Origin: Candidatus Symbiopectobacterium sp. NZEC151
GTDB taxonomy: Bacteria > Pseudomonadota > Gammaproteobacteria > Enterobacterales > Enterobacteriaceae
Length of the DNA: 64,000 nucleotides
Assembly: GCF_025962655.1 (NCBI RefSeq)
Contig: NZ_JAGFPE010000001.1
Coordinates: 1,674,001-1,738,000 of the forward strand
Direction: 5' to 3'
Shown here: one piece after another, positions 56,900-64,000 of the stretch
Layout of the letters: each line of letters starts with the position of its first letter
Numbering within the stretch: the first letter of the stretch is position 1
Position numbers and translations under genes: made by a program
Notes under the pieces: generated by a model
Databases searched by the model: none
Told to the model about the DNA's origin: nothing
The model's input: only the letters and a program-made list of their open reading frames with translations

Positions 56900-58181
56900 G
56901 GCTCTTAACGATCTAAAAATCCGCAACTTAAAAACATCCGCTAAACCTTTTAAAGCCTCCGATTCACACGGTCTGTATTTACTCGTCAATCCCAACGGTT
57001 CACGCAACTGGTATCTTAAATATCGCATCAAAGGCAAAGAATCCCGTCTCAGCCTGGGGGCTTATCCGCTGATCACCCTTGCCGAAGCACGTCAGCAGAG
57101 TGAAACCATCCGCAAGCAGTTGGCGCAGAACATCAACCCGATGCAGCAGCGTATCGCTGAAAAGGCTGCCAGTTCCCCTGAAAAATGCTTTAAAACCGTC
57201 GCACTTGACTGGCATCGCAGCAACAAGGCCTGGTCAGAAAACCACGCCGCCCGACTGCTTGCCAGCATGAACAACCATCTCTTTCCGTCGATTGGAAACA
57301 TGCTCGTGACGGAGTTAAAAACGCAGCACTTCACCACTCTGCTAAAAGGCATCGAAGCAAAGGGATTGCTGGAAGTCGCATCCCGCTCCCGGCAGTATCT
57401 GTGCAACATCATGCGTTATGCCGTGCAGCAGGGGCTGGTAGAAAACAACACGGCGCTGAACCTTGAAGGGGTAACCGCACCGCCGGTAAAGCGTCATTAC
57501 CCTGCCCTAGAGCTTGAGCGCTTGCCGGAGTTGCTGGCGCGCGTTGGCGATTATACGGCCGGAAGGCATTTGACTCGATTAGCGGTGATGCTCACCCTGC
57601 ATCTGTTTATCCGCTCCAGTGAATTACGTTTTGCCCGCTGGGGTGAGTTTGATTTCAAAAACAAGATATGGACCATTCCCGCCACCCGGGAGGCCATTAC
57701 TAACGTGCGCTACTCCGGGCGCGGAGCAAAAATGTGCACCCCGCACCTCGTCCCCCTTTCTCAACAGGCCGTAGCTATTCTGCAACAGATACAAGATATC
57801 TCCGGCCATCAGGCATTGGTGTTCCCCGGCGACCATAACCCGTCCAAACCGATGAGTGAAAACACGGTTAACAGGGCACTGCGGTTAATGGGGTATGACA
57901 CCAAAAATGATGTCTGTGGTCATGGGTTCCGCGCGATGGCATGCAGTGCCCTGATGGAATCGGAACTGTGGTCGCGGGATGCCGTCGAGCGCCAAATGAG
58001 CCATCAGGAGCGTAACAGCGTGCGGGCAGCCTATGTTCATAAAGCGGAGCACCTTCATGCGCGCATTGCGATGATGCAGTGGTGGTCGGATTATCTGGAT
58101 GTAAACCGTGAGGGGTACGTTGCGCCGTATATTTATGCGAGAAGCTGTCGGGAAAATGAAAAGAGCAGAGTCAGTGGTTAA
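56898..58181 (+). CDS. P4-type tyrosine integrase of the tRNA-Asn island
   Basis: A 427-aa tyrosine recombinase. P4-type N-terminal domain (DLKIRNLKTSAKPFKASDS), catalytic Arg in FIRSSELRFARWGEF, HGFR box, and Tyr in AAYVHKAEHL. Related to the integrase at 9084-10343 but differing widely in the middle third, consistent with the different tRNA target. GGAG with 8-nt spacing before ATG. Confidence 0.95.
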   Translation: MALNDLKIRNLKTSAKPFKASDSHGLYLLVNPNGSRNWYLKYRIKGKESRLSLGAYPLITLAEARQQSETIRKQLAQNINPMQQRIAEKAASSPEKCFKTVALDWHRSNKAWSENHAARLLASMNNHLFPSIGNMLVTELKTQHFTTLLKGIEAKGLLEVASRSRQYLCNIMRYAVQQGLVENNTALNLEGVTAPPVKRHYPALELERLPELLARVGDYTAGRHLTRLAVMLTLHLFIRSSELRFARWGEFDFKNKIWTIPATREAITNVRYSGRGAKMCTPHLVPLSQQAVAILQQIQDISGHQALVFPGDHNPSKPMSENTVNRALRLMGYDTKNDVCGHGFRAMACSALMESELWSRDAVERQMSHQERNSVRAAYVHKAEHLHARIAMMQWWSDYLDVNREGYVAPYIYARSCRENEKSRVSG

Positions 58182-58255
58182 GGCGTTTCTACCCTTCTCT
58201 TAGCGAAAAGGTTAGTAAGGGGCCATGCAATACAGGTGGCCCCAACCAGACTCAC

Positions 58256-58441
58256 TTAACCTTTTGGCTCGATACCAAGGCGCTTTAACTCTGCCCGGGC
58301 AAGCGTTTTCAACCAATTACCGAGACTCATCCCTGCATCCGCCGCTGCCGATTCGAGCTGCGCTTTCAACTCAGGATGAATGCGCATATGGAACGGAGGC
58401 GATTTTCCTGCACCGCGCGCCTGACTATCCCTGATTGACAT
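58256..58441 (-). CDS. Arc-like ribbon-helix-helix repressor
   Basis: 61 aa from ATG 58441. FHMRIHPELKAQLESAAADA and SLGNWLKTLARAEL give a typical Arc/MetJ-type RHH fold for DNA binding as a dimer. It starts within one arm of a 13-bp inverted repeat, so autoregulation is likely. Divergent from the unknown gene at 58571; such pairs are often toxin-antitoxin-like, but no toxin is recognised. Confidence 0.75.
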   Translation of the reverse strand: MSIRDSQARGAGKSPPFHMRIHPELKAQLESAAADAGMSLGNWLKTLARAELKRLGIEPKG

Positions 58442-58480
58442 GTGTACACCTAAAGCGTAGAGTAACATTTAGGTGTACAC
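58442..58480. promoter_or_regulatory. Large inverted repeat between Arc-like gene and divergent gene
   Basis: GTGTACACCTAAA (58442-58454) and its exact inverted copy TTTAGGTGTACAC (58468-58480) are separated by 13 bp. Each arm contains the self-palindrome GTGTACAC. A probable operator for the Arc-like protein, bound as two dimers. Confidence 0.75.
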
Positions 58481-58570
58481 CCTATCATGGTAATACCGGT
58501 CAAAACAACGCCCCAACAGTGCTGTAACACTGCCAGGGCGTCTAACCACAACATTAAGGAGATTAATGCT

Positions 58571-58921
58571 ATGGCTGATATCGATTGTAACACGAGCACG
58601 CCTTATCAATCACTGGCGGAGTGCGATAGCCTCTATTCTGCCATGAGTGCCGCACTGGCTCATCTGGACTTCGCAAGCATGAACAAGGATGAGTTGTCGC
58701 TGACCGCCTATTACTGTGCCGAGGCGCGCGCCGGGCTTTGTCATTGCCTCAATTTTATTGGCGATGCACTGATCACCTTTGCCGAGAATGAGGTATACGA
58801 ATCCACGCCTGAGAGCCTGTGCCAATTAGGTCATGGGCTGACGGCTATCTGCCTACTTATTCCTGCCCTCACCGATATGCAAGAACGCGCGCAAGCATTG
58901 ACTAGCAAGATTAGTATCTGA
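58571..58921 (+). CDS. Hypothetical island protein, 116 aa
   Basis: From ATG 58571 after AAGGAG. Acidic and mostly alpha-helical, with several Cys (CNTST, YYCAEARAGLCHCLNF) and a hydrophobic C-terminal helix. Not recognised. The frame opens further upstream to 58487, but there is no ribosome site there. Followed by a clear hairpin terminator (58933-58960). Divergent from the Arc-like repressor and sharing its operator region, so probably controlled by it. Confidence 0.6.
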   Translation: MADIDCNTSTPYQSLAECDSLYSAMSAALAHLDFASMNKDELSLTAYYCAEARAGLCHCLNFIGDALITFAENEVYESTPESLCQLGHGLTAICLLIPALTDMQERAQALTSKISI

Positions 58922-59265
58922 CTGTGATAAGTCCCCAACCGTCAGTGAGGATGGTTGGGGTATGTTTACGAGGAGTTTTGCATTAACAGAATATTCTACA
59001 AATTATTTTTTCATTGCTGCTCGCATTTCTTTATTAAAATCATCTTTGCAAATAAAGATTTCATTTCTTTTTTCCCGCTAAAGAAAATTCCCAAACCCAA
59101 CCCTCTAAAAGTGATGGGCATTATTATAAATAACACCCAGCTCAGGTTTAACCACTCGATTTTTACTCTTGAGAAGTATTAAGTTATCGACACACACCGT
59201 TTAAATTTGACATGATAATTAATGATAGCATCGTAACGTCAGCCTAGGTCACAAGGAGGCGTGTT
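58922..59265. other. AT-rich intergenic region
   Basis: About 345 bp. Apart from the terminator at its start, it is AT-rich DNA with no recognised gene; a 75-codon frame at 58955 is of low complexity and was rejected. Confidence 0.45.
58933..58966 (+). terminator. Terminator after hypothetical gene
   Basis: CCCCAACC / GGTTGGGG stem (58933-58940 and 58953-58960), then TATGTTT. Confidence 0.65.
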
Positions 59266-60186
59266 ATGCAACAACATGATCCATATGCAAAAGCTGGCAG
59301 CAAGATGTGCGACTGGGTGACAGTTAATGAAGCTGTTCACATTATGAAAAAACAAGCCAGTCTGGATTTATCAGACAGTGACATATACAGATATGCTCTG
59401 TGCAATAAATTACATTTATCCATTTACTTTCAATCACCGATTAAACTTAGAAGAGTACGATTATCGCAAGGTAAAATACATCTGATTAAAATTGATGATT
59501 CATTGGTTAACCGTTTATGTTTTCTTGACACTCACAGTTTTTCTAACGGAAACAATTTAATACCTAGTGCAACAGGTGAGTATATATCGCCTCACTCCCA
59601 AATTATTGATACGGCGTTAATTGGACATGAGTTTTTTGAAACACAACGATTATTAGCAACTACGCTGCATCTACGTCGGCCCTTGCAGCAAGACTGTGAT
59701 GTAAACTATGGTATCTCAGTCATACATGCAGGAGAGTTATTTCAGGCATTTGAAATAAACTCATTATCCGAAAGAATAAAACAACAAATAATTAGGTTAC
59801 CCAAAGCATTAGCCGAAGAGGTTAATCAGCATATTCCTTCCTGCTGTCTAAAGGATCATTGCAAAAAGCGGTATTTTCCTATCCATCATATCCCTCAGGA
59901 TGCTTGCTTTGTACTCCGTCAAACTGAACTCGATAAACTTCGTAGAATATTATTAAAAAAAGATTCAACTCCACCCTCATCCACGCGTATATCATCTCCT
60001 CTCTCACGTCTTTTTTGGCTTTCCTGTAAGCATAATCAAATCATCACCCCATTAATTAATCAGCCGTATAAACTGGTGTCTATCTTTGAGCAGTGGGCTC
60101 AGGCTGACGGGATCAGCGATCGACTCAGTGGCGACACATTGAAAGCTGCACTTGAACGCGGCAAGCCTCATATATTGAAAGGATAA
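59266..60186 (+). CDS. Unknown island protein, 306 aa
   Basis: ATG 59266 after AAGGAGG. The start WVTVNEAVHIMKKQ, with SDSDIYRYALCNKLHLSIYF, looks like a short DNA-binding-type helical module, as in MerR/excisionase-like domains, but the rest is not recognised. The C-terminal WLSCKHNQIITPLINQPYKL and FEQWAQADG suggest a second conserved module. A CCLKDHCKKRYFPIHH stretch could bind metal. AT-rich. Possibly a regulator of the element; no function is assigned. Confidence 0.7.
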   Translation: MQQHDPYAKAGSKMCDWVTVNEAVHIMKKQASLDLSDSDIYRYALCNKLHLSIYFQSPIKLRRVRLSQGKIHLIKIDDSLVNRLCFLDTHSFSNGNNLIPSATGEYISPHSQIIDTALIGHEFFETQRLLATTLHLRRPLQQDCDVNYGISVIHAGELFQAFEINSLSERIKQQIIRLPKALAEEVNQHIPSCCLKDHCKKRYFPIHHIPQDACFVLRQTELDKLRRILLKKDSTPPSSTRISSPLSRLFWLSCKHNQIITPLINQPYKLVSIFEQWAQADGISDRLSGDTLKAALERGKPHILKG

Positions 60187-60259
60187 AACTCACTACGAAG
60201 ACAGACTCAGGCATACTCATCGCCCATGCTCACAACGCGCGTTGTTGTTTGATAAGCGA

Positions 60260-61210
60260 TTACTGATGCAGTTGCGCCAGTTCCTCTGCTGTCAGCCCAG
60301 TCATTTTCATTACAGCCGCATCATCCATGCCATTCTGCCGCATGGTGCTAACAATTTTCAGTATAGCCAGGCGTTCACTGCGCTTTCCTAATTCCACGCC
60401 TTGCTCAATTCCCTTTTCAATACCCTTTTTGATACCTTTCTCAATACCCTTCTGCTCTAGTCGCTGCGCTATGGTCATCAGTTCTTCCTCATGCTGTGGC
60501 ACCCGGTATGCCAGTTCTCGGACAAAAGCCTCTACGTCTAACGCGTCTCCTGCCTCTACCATGTAGTTTACCAGTGATATCGTCTGTTGTCTGGTCATGT
60601 AACCCGCCAGCAACAGCGTCACCAGTCTGTCCATCAACTCCGCCAGATCGCGTTGACGAATATGCTTTTGCAACAGGGTCAGCGCCGCCATGCTGCGATG
60701 CTCCATGATCTCATCATCCGGGATCACCGTGATATCCACCAGCGGGAAAGGGCTACTGTAAAGCCGTTCAGCCACGTCCGGGCGATCGAATCCGTCTAAC
60801 CAATTGGTGGAGTACGGATAAGGGCTGGGACTGCCTGCATAAAACAGAATCGGGATCACCAGCGGTAATGTCTTGTGTTTCGCGTCAAGATGCTTTTGCA
60901 TGGCCGCGATGGCGTATCTCATCAGACGAAATGCCATGTGCTTGTCCGCTGAGCTTTGGTGCTCAATCAGCACATGAATGTACCCGTCCCCTACCCGCGT
61001 TTTTACACTGTACAGCACGTCGCTGAAGTAGGCACGTAGGTCATCTTCAATAAAAGAGCCTGACTCGAGTTTCAGGGTGGTAAGGTCACACAGCTCCCGC
61101 AGTTCACCCGGCAAATGGAGTTGCATAAAATCTCTGGCGGTATCCGGGTTTGCCAGAAACTGTTTGAAAGTCGCATCATGGGGTGTCGGCGTGTTGCTGC
61201 TCTTTTTCAT
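60260..61210 (-). CDS. Rpn-family recombination-promoting nuclease (PD-(D/E)XK)
   Basis: A 316-aa protein of the Rpn/YhgA-like group. N-terminal PHDATFKQFLANPDTARDF (residues 9-27) and the nuclease core DLTTLKLESGSFI, with YIHVLIEHQSS carrying the ExQ form of the catalytic motif. C-terminal repeats of GIEKGI (around 260-280) are typical and vary in number between homologues. These proteins cut DNA and promote RecA-independent recombination; they behave partly like mobile elements and phage defence. Confidence 0.92.
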   Translation of the reverse strand: MKKSSNTPTPHDATFKQFLANPDTARDFMQLHLPGELRELCDLTTLKLESGSFIEDDLRAYFSDVLYSVKTRVGDGYIHVLIEHQSSADKHMAFRLMRYAIAAMQKHLDAKHKTLPLVIPILFYAGSPSPYPYSTNWLDGFDRPDVAERLYSSPFPLVDITVIPDDEIMEHRSMAALTLLQKHIRQRDLAELMDRLVTLLLAGYMTRQQTISLVNYMVEAGDALDVEAFVRELAYRVPQHEEELMTIAQRLEQKGIEKGIKKGIEKGIEQGVELGKRSERLAILKIVSTMRQNGMDDAAVMKMTGLTAEELAQLHQ

Positions 61211-61387
61211 TGTGTCAGGCTCAATAAGTCGTCTTTCACGATGTTAACAACCCTGACCTCTCTGCTTCGTCAAAGAGAATGTGATTCTTAGGCAACAGCC
61301 CCTAACGCGCTGCGCTTGTTGGCTCCTGACGGAATATCTATGAAATAGGTATCCCGTCAGGAGCGCTGAACTCAAAACACGGCCCCA

Positions 61388-61627
61388 CTACTCTCCTTGT
61401 TCACCGTGACCACGTTGGATGTTTCGATAGCGCGAGGGCCAGATTTTTTCCGGTTGTGTGTTTAACGCATCGGCAATCAGGCGTTCTCCTTTGGGCCAGT
61501 GGCGGGCTAACGTATTCGCTAATGTTGAAGACGCCAGTCCCGCTTTCCTTGAAAGCGCCGTCATGGTTGTCCCCCGCTTTTTTAAAGATGCAATGATGTC
61601 AGCAGGATGCCAGTCACCTTTTTCCAT
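61388..61627 (-). CDS. Ner-like DNA-binding regulator (second copy)
   Basis: 79 aa from ATG 61627 (AGGAG upstream). WHPADIIASLKKRGTTMTAL, then SRKAGLASSTLANTL and PEKIWPSRY, match the Ner/Nlp family and the protein at 1553-1816. The longer frame was rejected because it reads through the operator region. Divergent from two XRE genes; the shared gap holds 19-bp palindromic operators. Confidence 0.87.
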   Translation of the reverse strand: MEKGDWHPADIIASLKKRGTTMTALSRKAGLASSTLANTLARHWPKGERLIADALNTQPEKIWPSRYRNIQRGHGEQGE

Positions 61628-61661
61628 ATCAGTCACTCCTCTCAGTAACAACCCCAACCAA

Positions 61662-61680
61662 TTATCCCATTTTGGGATAA
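61662..61680. promoter_or_regulatory. Palindromic operator O1 of tRNA-Asn island switch
   Basis: TTATCCCATTTTGGGATAA, a perfect 8-3-8 palindrome between the Ner-like and first XRE genes. Imperfect copies follow at 61696 and 62009. Confidence 0.75.
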
Positions 61681-61695
61681 CAACTAAAATGATCA

Positions 61696-61714
61696 ATATT
61701 CCATTTTAGGATAT
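61696..61714. promoter_or_regulatory. Palindromic operator O2
   Basis: ATATTCCATTTTAGGATAT, the same 8-3-8 layout with two mismatches between arms, 17 bp before the first XRE start. Confidence 0.6.
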
Positions 61715-61731
61715 CAGTCAAGGCTTGCGAC

Positions 61732-61989
61732 ATGGCATCAATTTATTCTGATGAATATCAAATGGTTATAAAAAAACTCCGCGATACCCGAATTCAGAAA
61801 GGTATGACCCAGGCAATGCTGGCGAAGTGTTTGGGGCGCCCACAATCTTTTATCGCCAAAATCGAAAATGGAGAAAGGAGGATAGATGTTGTTGAGTTTG
61901 CTCACATCGCTAACCTGTTATTGGTAGATCCCTCAGCGATTTTAGATAGAATAATCAATAAAAAACATGATGATAAACCTATGAGATAA
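61732..61989 (+). CDS. XRE-family repressor, tandem copy 1
   Basis: An 85-aa Cro/CI-like protein: MASIYSDEYQMVIKKLRDTR, KGMTQAMLAKCLGRPQSFIA and KIENGERRIDVVEF. Its operator-like sites lie directly upstream. Very similar to the next gene, so the pair arose by duplication. Confidence 0.9.
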   Translation: MASIYSDEYQMVIKKLRDTRIQKGMTQAMLAKCLGRPQSFIAKIENGERRIDVVEFAHIANLLLVDPSAILDRIINKKHDDKPMR

Positions 61990-62008
61990 CGTTCAATAAC
62001 AGACAATA

Positions 62009-62027
62009 AAATCCCATTTTGGGATTA
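62009..62027. promoter_or_regulatory. Palindromic operator O3
   Basis: AAATCCCATTTTGGGATTA, 8-3-8 with one mismatch, between the two XRE genes and 50 bp before the second start. Confidence 0.65.
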
Positions 62028-62076
62028 ATCATTAGAAAGCTGATAGTTGATTACTTATTTTTTACGGATTGAATTG

Positions 62077-62325
62077 ATGGCCTCCATTTACTCTGATGAA
62101 TATCAAAGCATTATTAAGGCATTACGTGAGGCTCGTATTGCTAAATGCATCACACAGGAAAATTTAGCGCGTGCGCTAAATCGTCCCCAATCCTTTATCG
62201 CCAAGGTTGAGAATGGGGAAAGACGGTTAGACATTGTAGAGTTTATCCATATTGCCCGCCTGCTCGCCGTAGATCCTTCCTCCATTATTGAAAAGATCTC
62301 AAAAAAATACAAGCCACTGGTTTAG
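62077..62325 (+). CDS. XRE-family repressor, tandem copy 2
   Basis: 82 aa from ATG 62077, starting MASIYSDEYQSIIKALREAR and continuing ARALNRPQSFIAKVENGERR. The first 10 residues equal those of copy 1. The recognition helix (ALNRPQSF versus CLGRPQSF) is nearly the same, so both probably bind the same operators. The longer frame to 62047 has no ribosome site. Confidence 0.88.
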   Translation: MASIYSDEYQSIIKALREARIAKCITQENLARALNRPQSFIAKVENGERRLDIVEFIHIARLLAVDPSSIIEKISKKYKPLV

Positions 62326-62567
62326 ATCATCTGTTTAAAGCCTGTAGGGTTAAACCCCAAATATTATAATCCAGAATCTCGCCTGAGAATCTGGATTTAT
62401 TATCACTAACAACATGATACACCCTATCCCTCTGTCAAAAACGCCGATATAAAAACCCGTATTAAGCATTGGATGATCCGTAATACGGGTTCATATACTT
62501 CCTCTCCTACACCGTCTGTGTTGTTGTATTGATGCACATAACACCTTTCGGTTTCAGGAGGAAAGCA

Positions 62568-62777
62568 ATGACATCTCATCAATTACTGCGCTTGAAACAA
62601 GTGAGAGAAAAAACAGGGCTTAAACGTTCACAAATTTATTTGTATATGAAAACAGATGATTTTCCGAAATCTATTAAAATTGGCCCCACCAGCGTTGCCT
62701 GGCTTGAATCCGAGATTAATGAATGGATTGAACAAAAATTATCTGGCCGTAGTCAGAAAAAACAGGAGGGTGAATAG
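62568..62777 (+). CDS. AlpA-family regulator (second copy)
   Basis: 69 aa from ATG 62568 (AGGAGG upstream). LLRLKQVREKTGLKRSQIYL, then FPKSIKIGPTSVAWLESEI, match the AlpA/excisionase family. It is 2 bp before the DUF2857 gene, so it belongs to a small operon with it. Counterpart of 1213-1431 in the other island. Confidence 0.9.
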   Translation: MTSHQLLRLKQVREKTGLKRSQIYLYMKTDDFPKSIKIGPTSVAWLESEINEWIEQKLSGRSQKKQEGE

Positions 62778-62779
62778 CC

Positions 62780-63364
62780 ATGAGCCCCTCACTCAATTAC
62801 GTAATATTGATTGATGCCTTACGCGCGCTAAAAGAAGGGAACATTCGTTATTGCGAAAAATTAGGCTTCACTTACGATGAAATGAATGCGCTCAATCGAA
62901 TTACCCTGGATGATTTTTTTATTATCAGCAGAGCATCTGCCCAGTTTATGAATGTGACCATTCACCATGAGGCGTTGCATCTTCTTCTGATCCAATCCGA
63001 CCAGGAAGTAAAACTTCAGCATCAAATTAATCGGGCAATTTCGCTTGGCGGTTCGCTTAAGCTCATTAATCAGTATTTTGGCCTTAGCTGTCACGAAACA
63101 TGCGCCCGTCGCCGATTGCTGGGTATCCGCGTTGCTCAGGGAAGAACACCGCATCCGAATGAAAATGTCGATATCGATATCTGGCTACGCTGGCAAAAGC
63201 ACCGCACGGAAAACATCGAATCTCTCCATGCACTCGATGCCATGATGCTAATCACCGAGCAACTCTCTTGTACTGACGACGCTCCGAGCCTTACTGCTGT
63301 CTGGCATCTCATCACACGTTATGAAAAAGAGACGTTAATCAGGAGAAACGTGTATGCCGGATGA
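62780..63364 (+). CDS. DUF2857 protein (STY4526/YPO1902-like)
   Basis: A 194-aa protein of the group found in SPI-7-like integrative elements: the conserved core QINRAISLGGSLKLINQYFG and CARRRLLGI, then the late WLRWQ module. Annotated in relatives as a pathogenicity-island replication protein; its biochemical role is unknown. Overlaps the next gene by 11 bp, indicating coupling. Confidence 0.8.
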   Translation: MSPSLNYVILIDALRALKEGNIRYCEKLGFTYDEMNALNRITLDDFFIISRASAQFMNVTIHHEALHLLLIQSDQEVKLQHQINRAISLGGSLKLINQYFGLSCHETCARRRLLGIRVAQGRTPHPNENVDIDIWLRWQKHRTENIESLHALDAMMLITEQLSCTDDAPSLTAVWHLITRYEKETLIRRNVYAG

Positions 63365-63563
63365 CATCGATCGCGATCAGGGATTTAATGAGCAGCAGTT
63401 GGAAGCAATGATTGAAAAAAGCCGTTTTCAACCGGCCGTAACACCATCACTATTTCATTGTCGACTCTGTGGTGACCCCATTCCAGACAAACGACGTCAG
63501 ACCTTGCCCGGTGTGACCACATGTATTTCTTGTCAGAAAAAAATTGAAGGCATTCGGCGCTAA
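63354..63563 (+). CDS. TraR/DksA-family C4 zinc-finger protein
   Basis: 69 aa with a four-Cys zinc site in CRLCGDPIP and TTCISCQK, as in TraR/DksA. It is short, lacking the DksA coiled coil, as in phage and plasmid TraR. Such proteins bind RNA polymerase and change promoter choice. Overlaps the DUF2857 gene. Followed by an inverted repeat (CAGAACAC at 63607, GTGTTCTG at 63646) that may be a terminator. Confidence 0.88.
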   Translation: MPDDIDRDQGFNEQQLEAMIEKSRFQPAVTPSLFHCRLCGDPIPDKRRQTLPGVTTCISCQKKIEGIRR

Positions 63564-64000
63564 AAATACAGCGTTAGACACAAAACATCTTTTTCGCTCG
63601 GGAACACAGAACACTAGGCTATGAATGTTCAGACTTGGGCTAGCGGTGTTCTGCGTTTTCACAGGATAAAACCTGACAGTCCGAAATGAGCGAGGACCGG
63701 ACATTGCTTACATCGCGGTATATTAACCATCGGGGAGCAGGTCTCAGGAAGTGGCCAGGCGCGTAACTGAGCATTTATGGCCCTACTAGGCAGAGCCAAC
63801 CTTGATAGCTTAATGTTTATCGATATCTGTATTTATTGAATGATTGTTCTTATGTGTCAAAGTTCTTGAGAGCTTTTTTAACGAGTTCATTGCTCACACT
63901 GCGGATGGGTGACAAAATGAAAATCGATAAGCGTTCCGAGCTAAACCTGTTATAAATCCTACCGACATCCCCTTTTTGATGCATAATGTTTTCACTCCGT
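63564..64000. other. Window-end region, possible partial minus-strand gene
   Basis: About 440 bp. On the minus strand a frame is open from the edge (64000) to a stop at 63850, at least 50 codons including an ATG at 63984, ending ELVKKALKNFDT. It could be the 3' end of a gene beyond the window, but there is no family evidence. The rest shows only the inverted repeat at 63607-63653. Confidence 0.3.

Overview
The window is chromosomal DNA of a gammaproteobacterium of the order Enterobacterales. The backbone genes uvrY-uvrC-pgsA-glyW, yecF, cycA, iraP, the whole ydi cluster and a Klebsiella-type nas operon are all recognisable at protein level. The mix fits a plant- or gut-associated enterobacterium (Pectobacteriaceae or Yersiniaceae type), but the genus cannot be fixed from sequence alone.

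Layout. (1) 1-10.55 kb is one end of an integrative island sitting in the 3' end of tRNA-Leu (leuZ). Its P4-type integrase is next to the tRNA. Further in are a DUF262 + HEPN gene pair, a Dcm-like methyltransferase / Vsr / restriction-endonuclease cluster, a divergent XRE / Ner-like regulator pair with two identical palindromic operators, an AlpA-like regulator and an ArdC-like antirestriction protein cut by the window edge. The cargo from 2.8 to 8.7 kb is clearly AT-rich. (2) 10.55-10.85 kb holds leuZ and cysT with their own promoter and terminator. (3) 10.9-23.3 kb is a nitrate assimilation block: nasR, nasF, nasE, nasD, a fused nasC-nasB, nasA and a siroheme methyltransferase. (4) 23.5-44.0 kb is an enlarged ydi cluster: ydiL, an extra shikimate kinase, ydiM, a LysR regulator, ydiN, ydiB, aroD, ydiF, ydiO, ydiP, ydiQRSTD, then an AraC regulator, an MFS carrier and a second acyl-CoA dehydrogenase. 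It joins uptake and interconversion of shikimate/quinate-type acids to CoA activation and flavoprotein electron transfer. (5) 44.3-48.1 kb holds a superoxide-reductase-like protein, a Fur-boxed TonB receptor and a Tat-exported flavodoxin-fold oxidoreductase. (6) 48.3-56.3 kb is core chromosome: glyW, pgsA, uvrC, uvrY, yecF, tRNA-Lys, cycA, iraP and a short Nac-like protein. (7) 56.66-64 kb is the end of a second island in tRNA-Asn: P4-type integrase, Arc-like repressor with a large inverted repeat, two unknown proteins, an Rpn-family nuclease, a second Ner/XRE switch with its own operators, AlpA, DUF2857 and a TraR/DksA zinc-finger protein.

The main points of interest are these: the DUF262+HEPN pair as a candidate defence system; a restriction enzyme that appears to join an EcoRII-N-like domain to an MvaI/BcnI-type nuclease; two islands built on the same regulatory plan with different operator sequences; a glyW // cysT-leuZ operon split by about 37.6 kb; a possible reductive pathway for shikimate-type cyclic acids; a MITE-like palindromic element; a Cys-rich superoxide reductase variant; and a DNA-binding-domain-only Nac.
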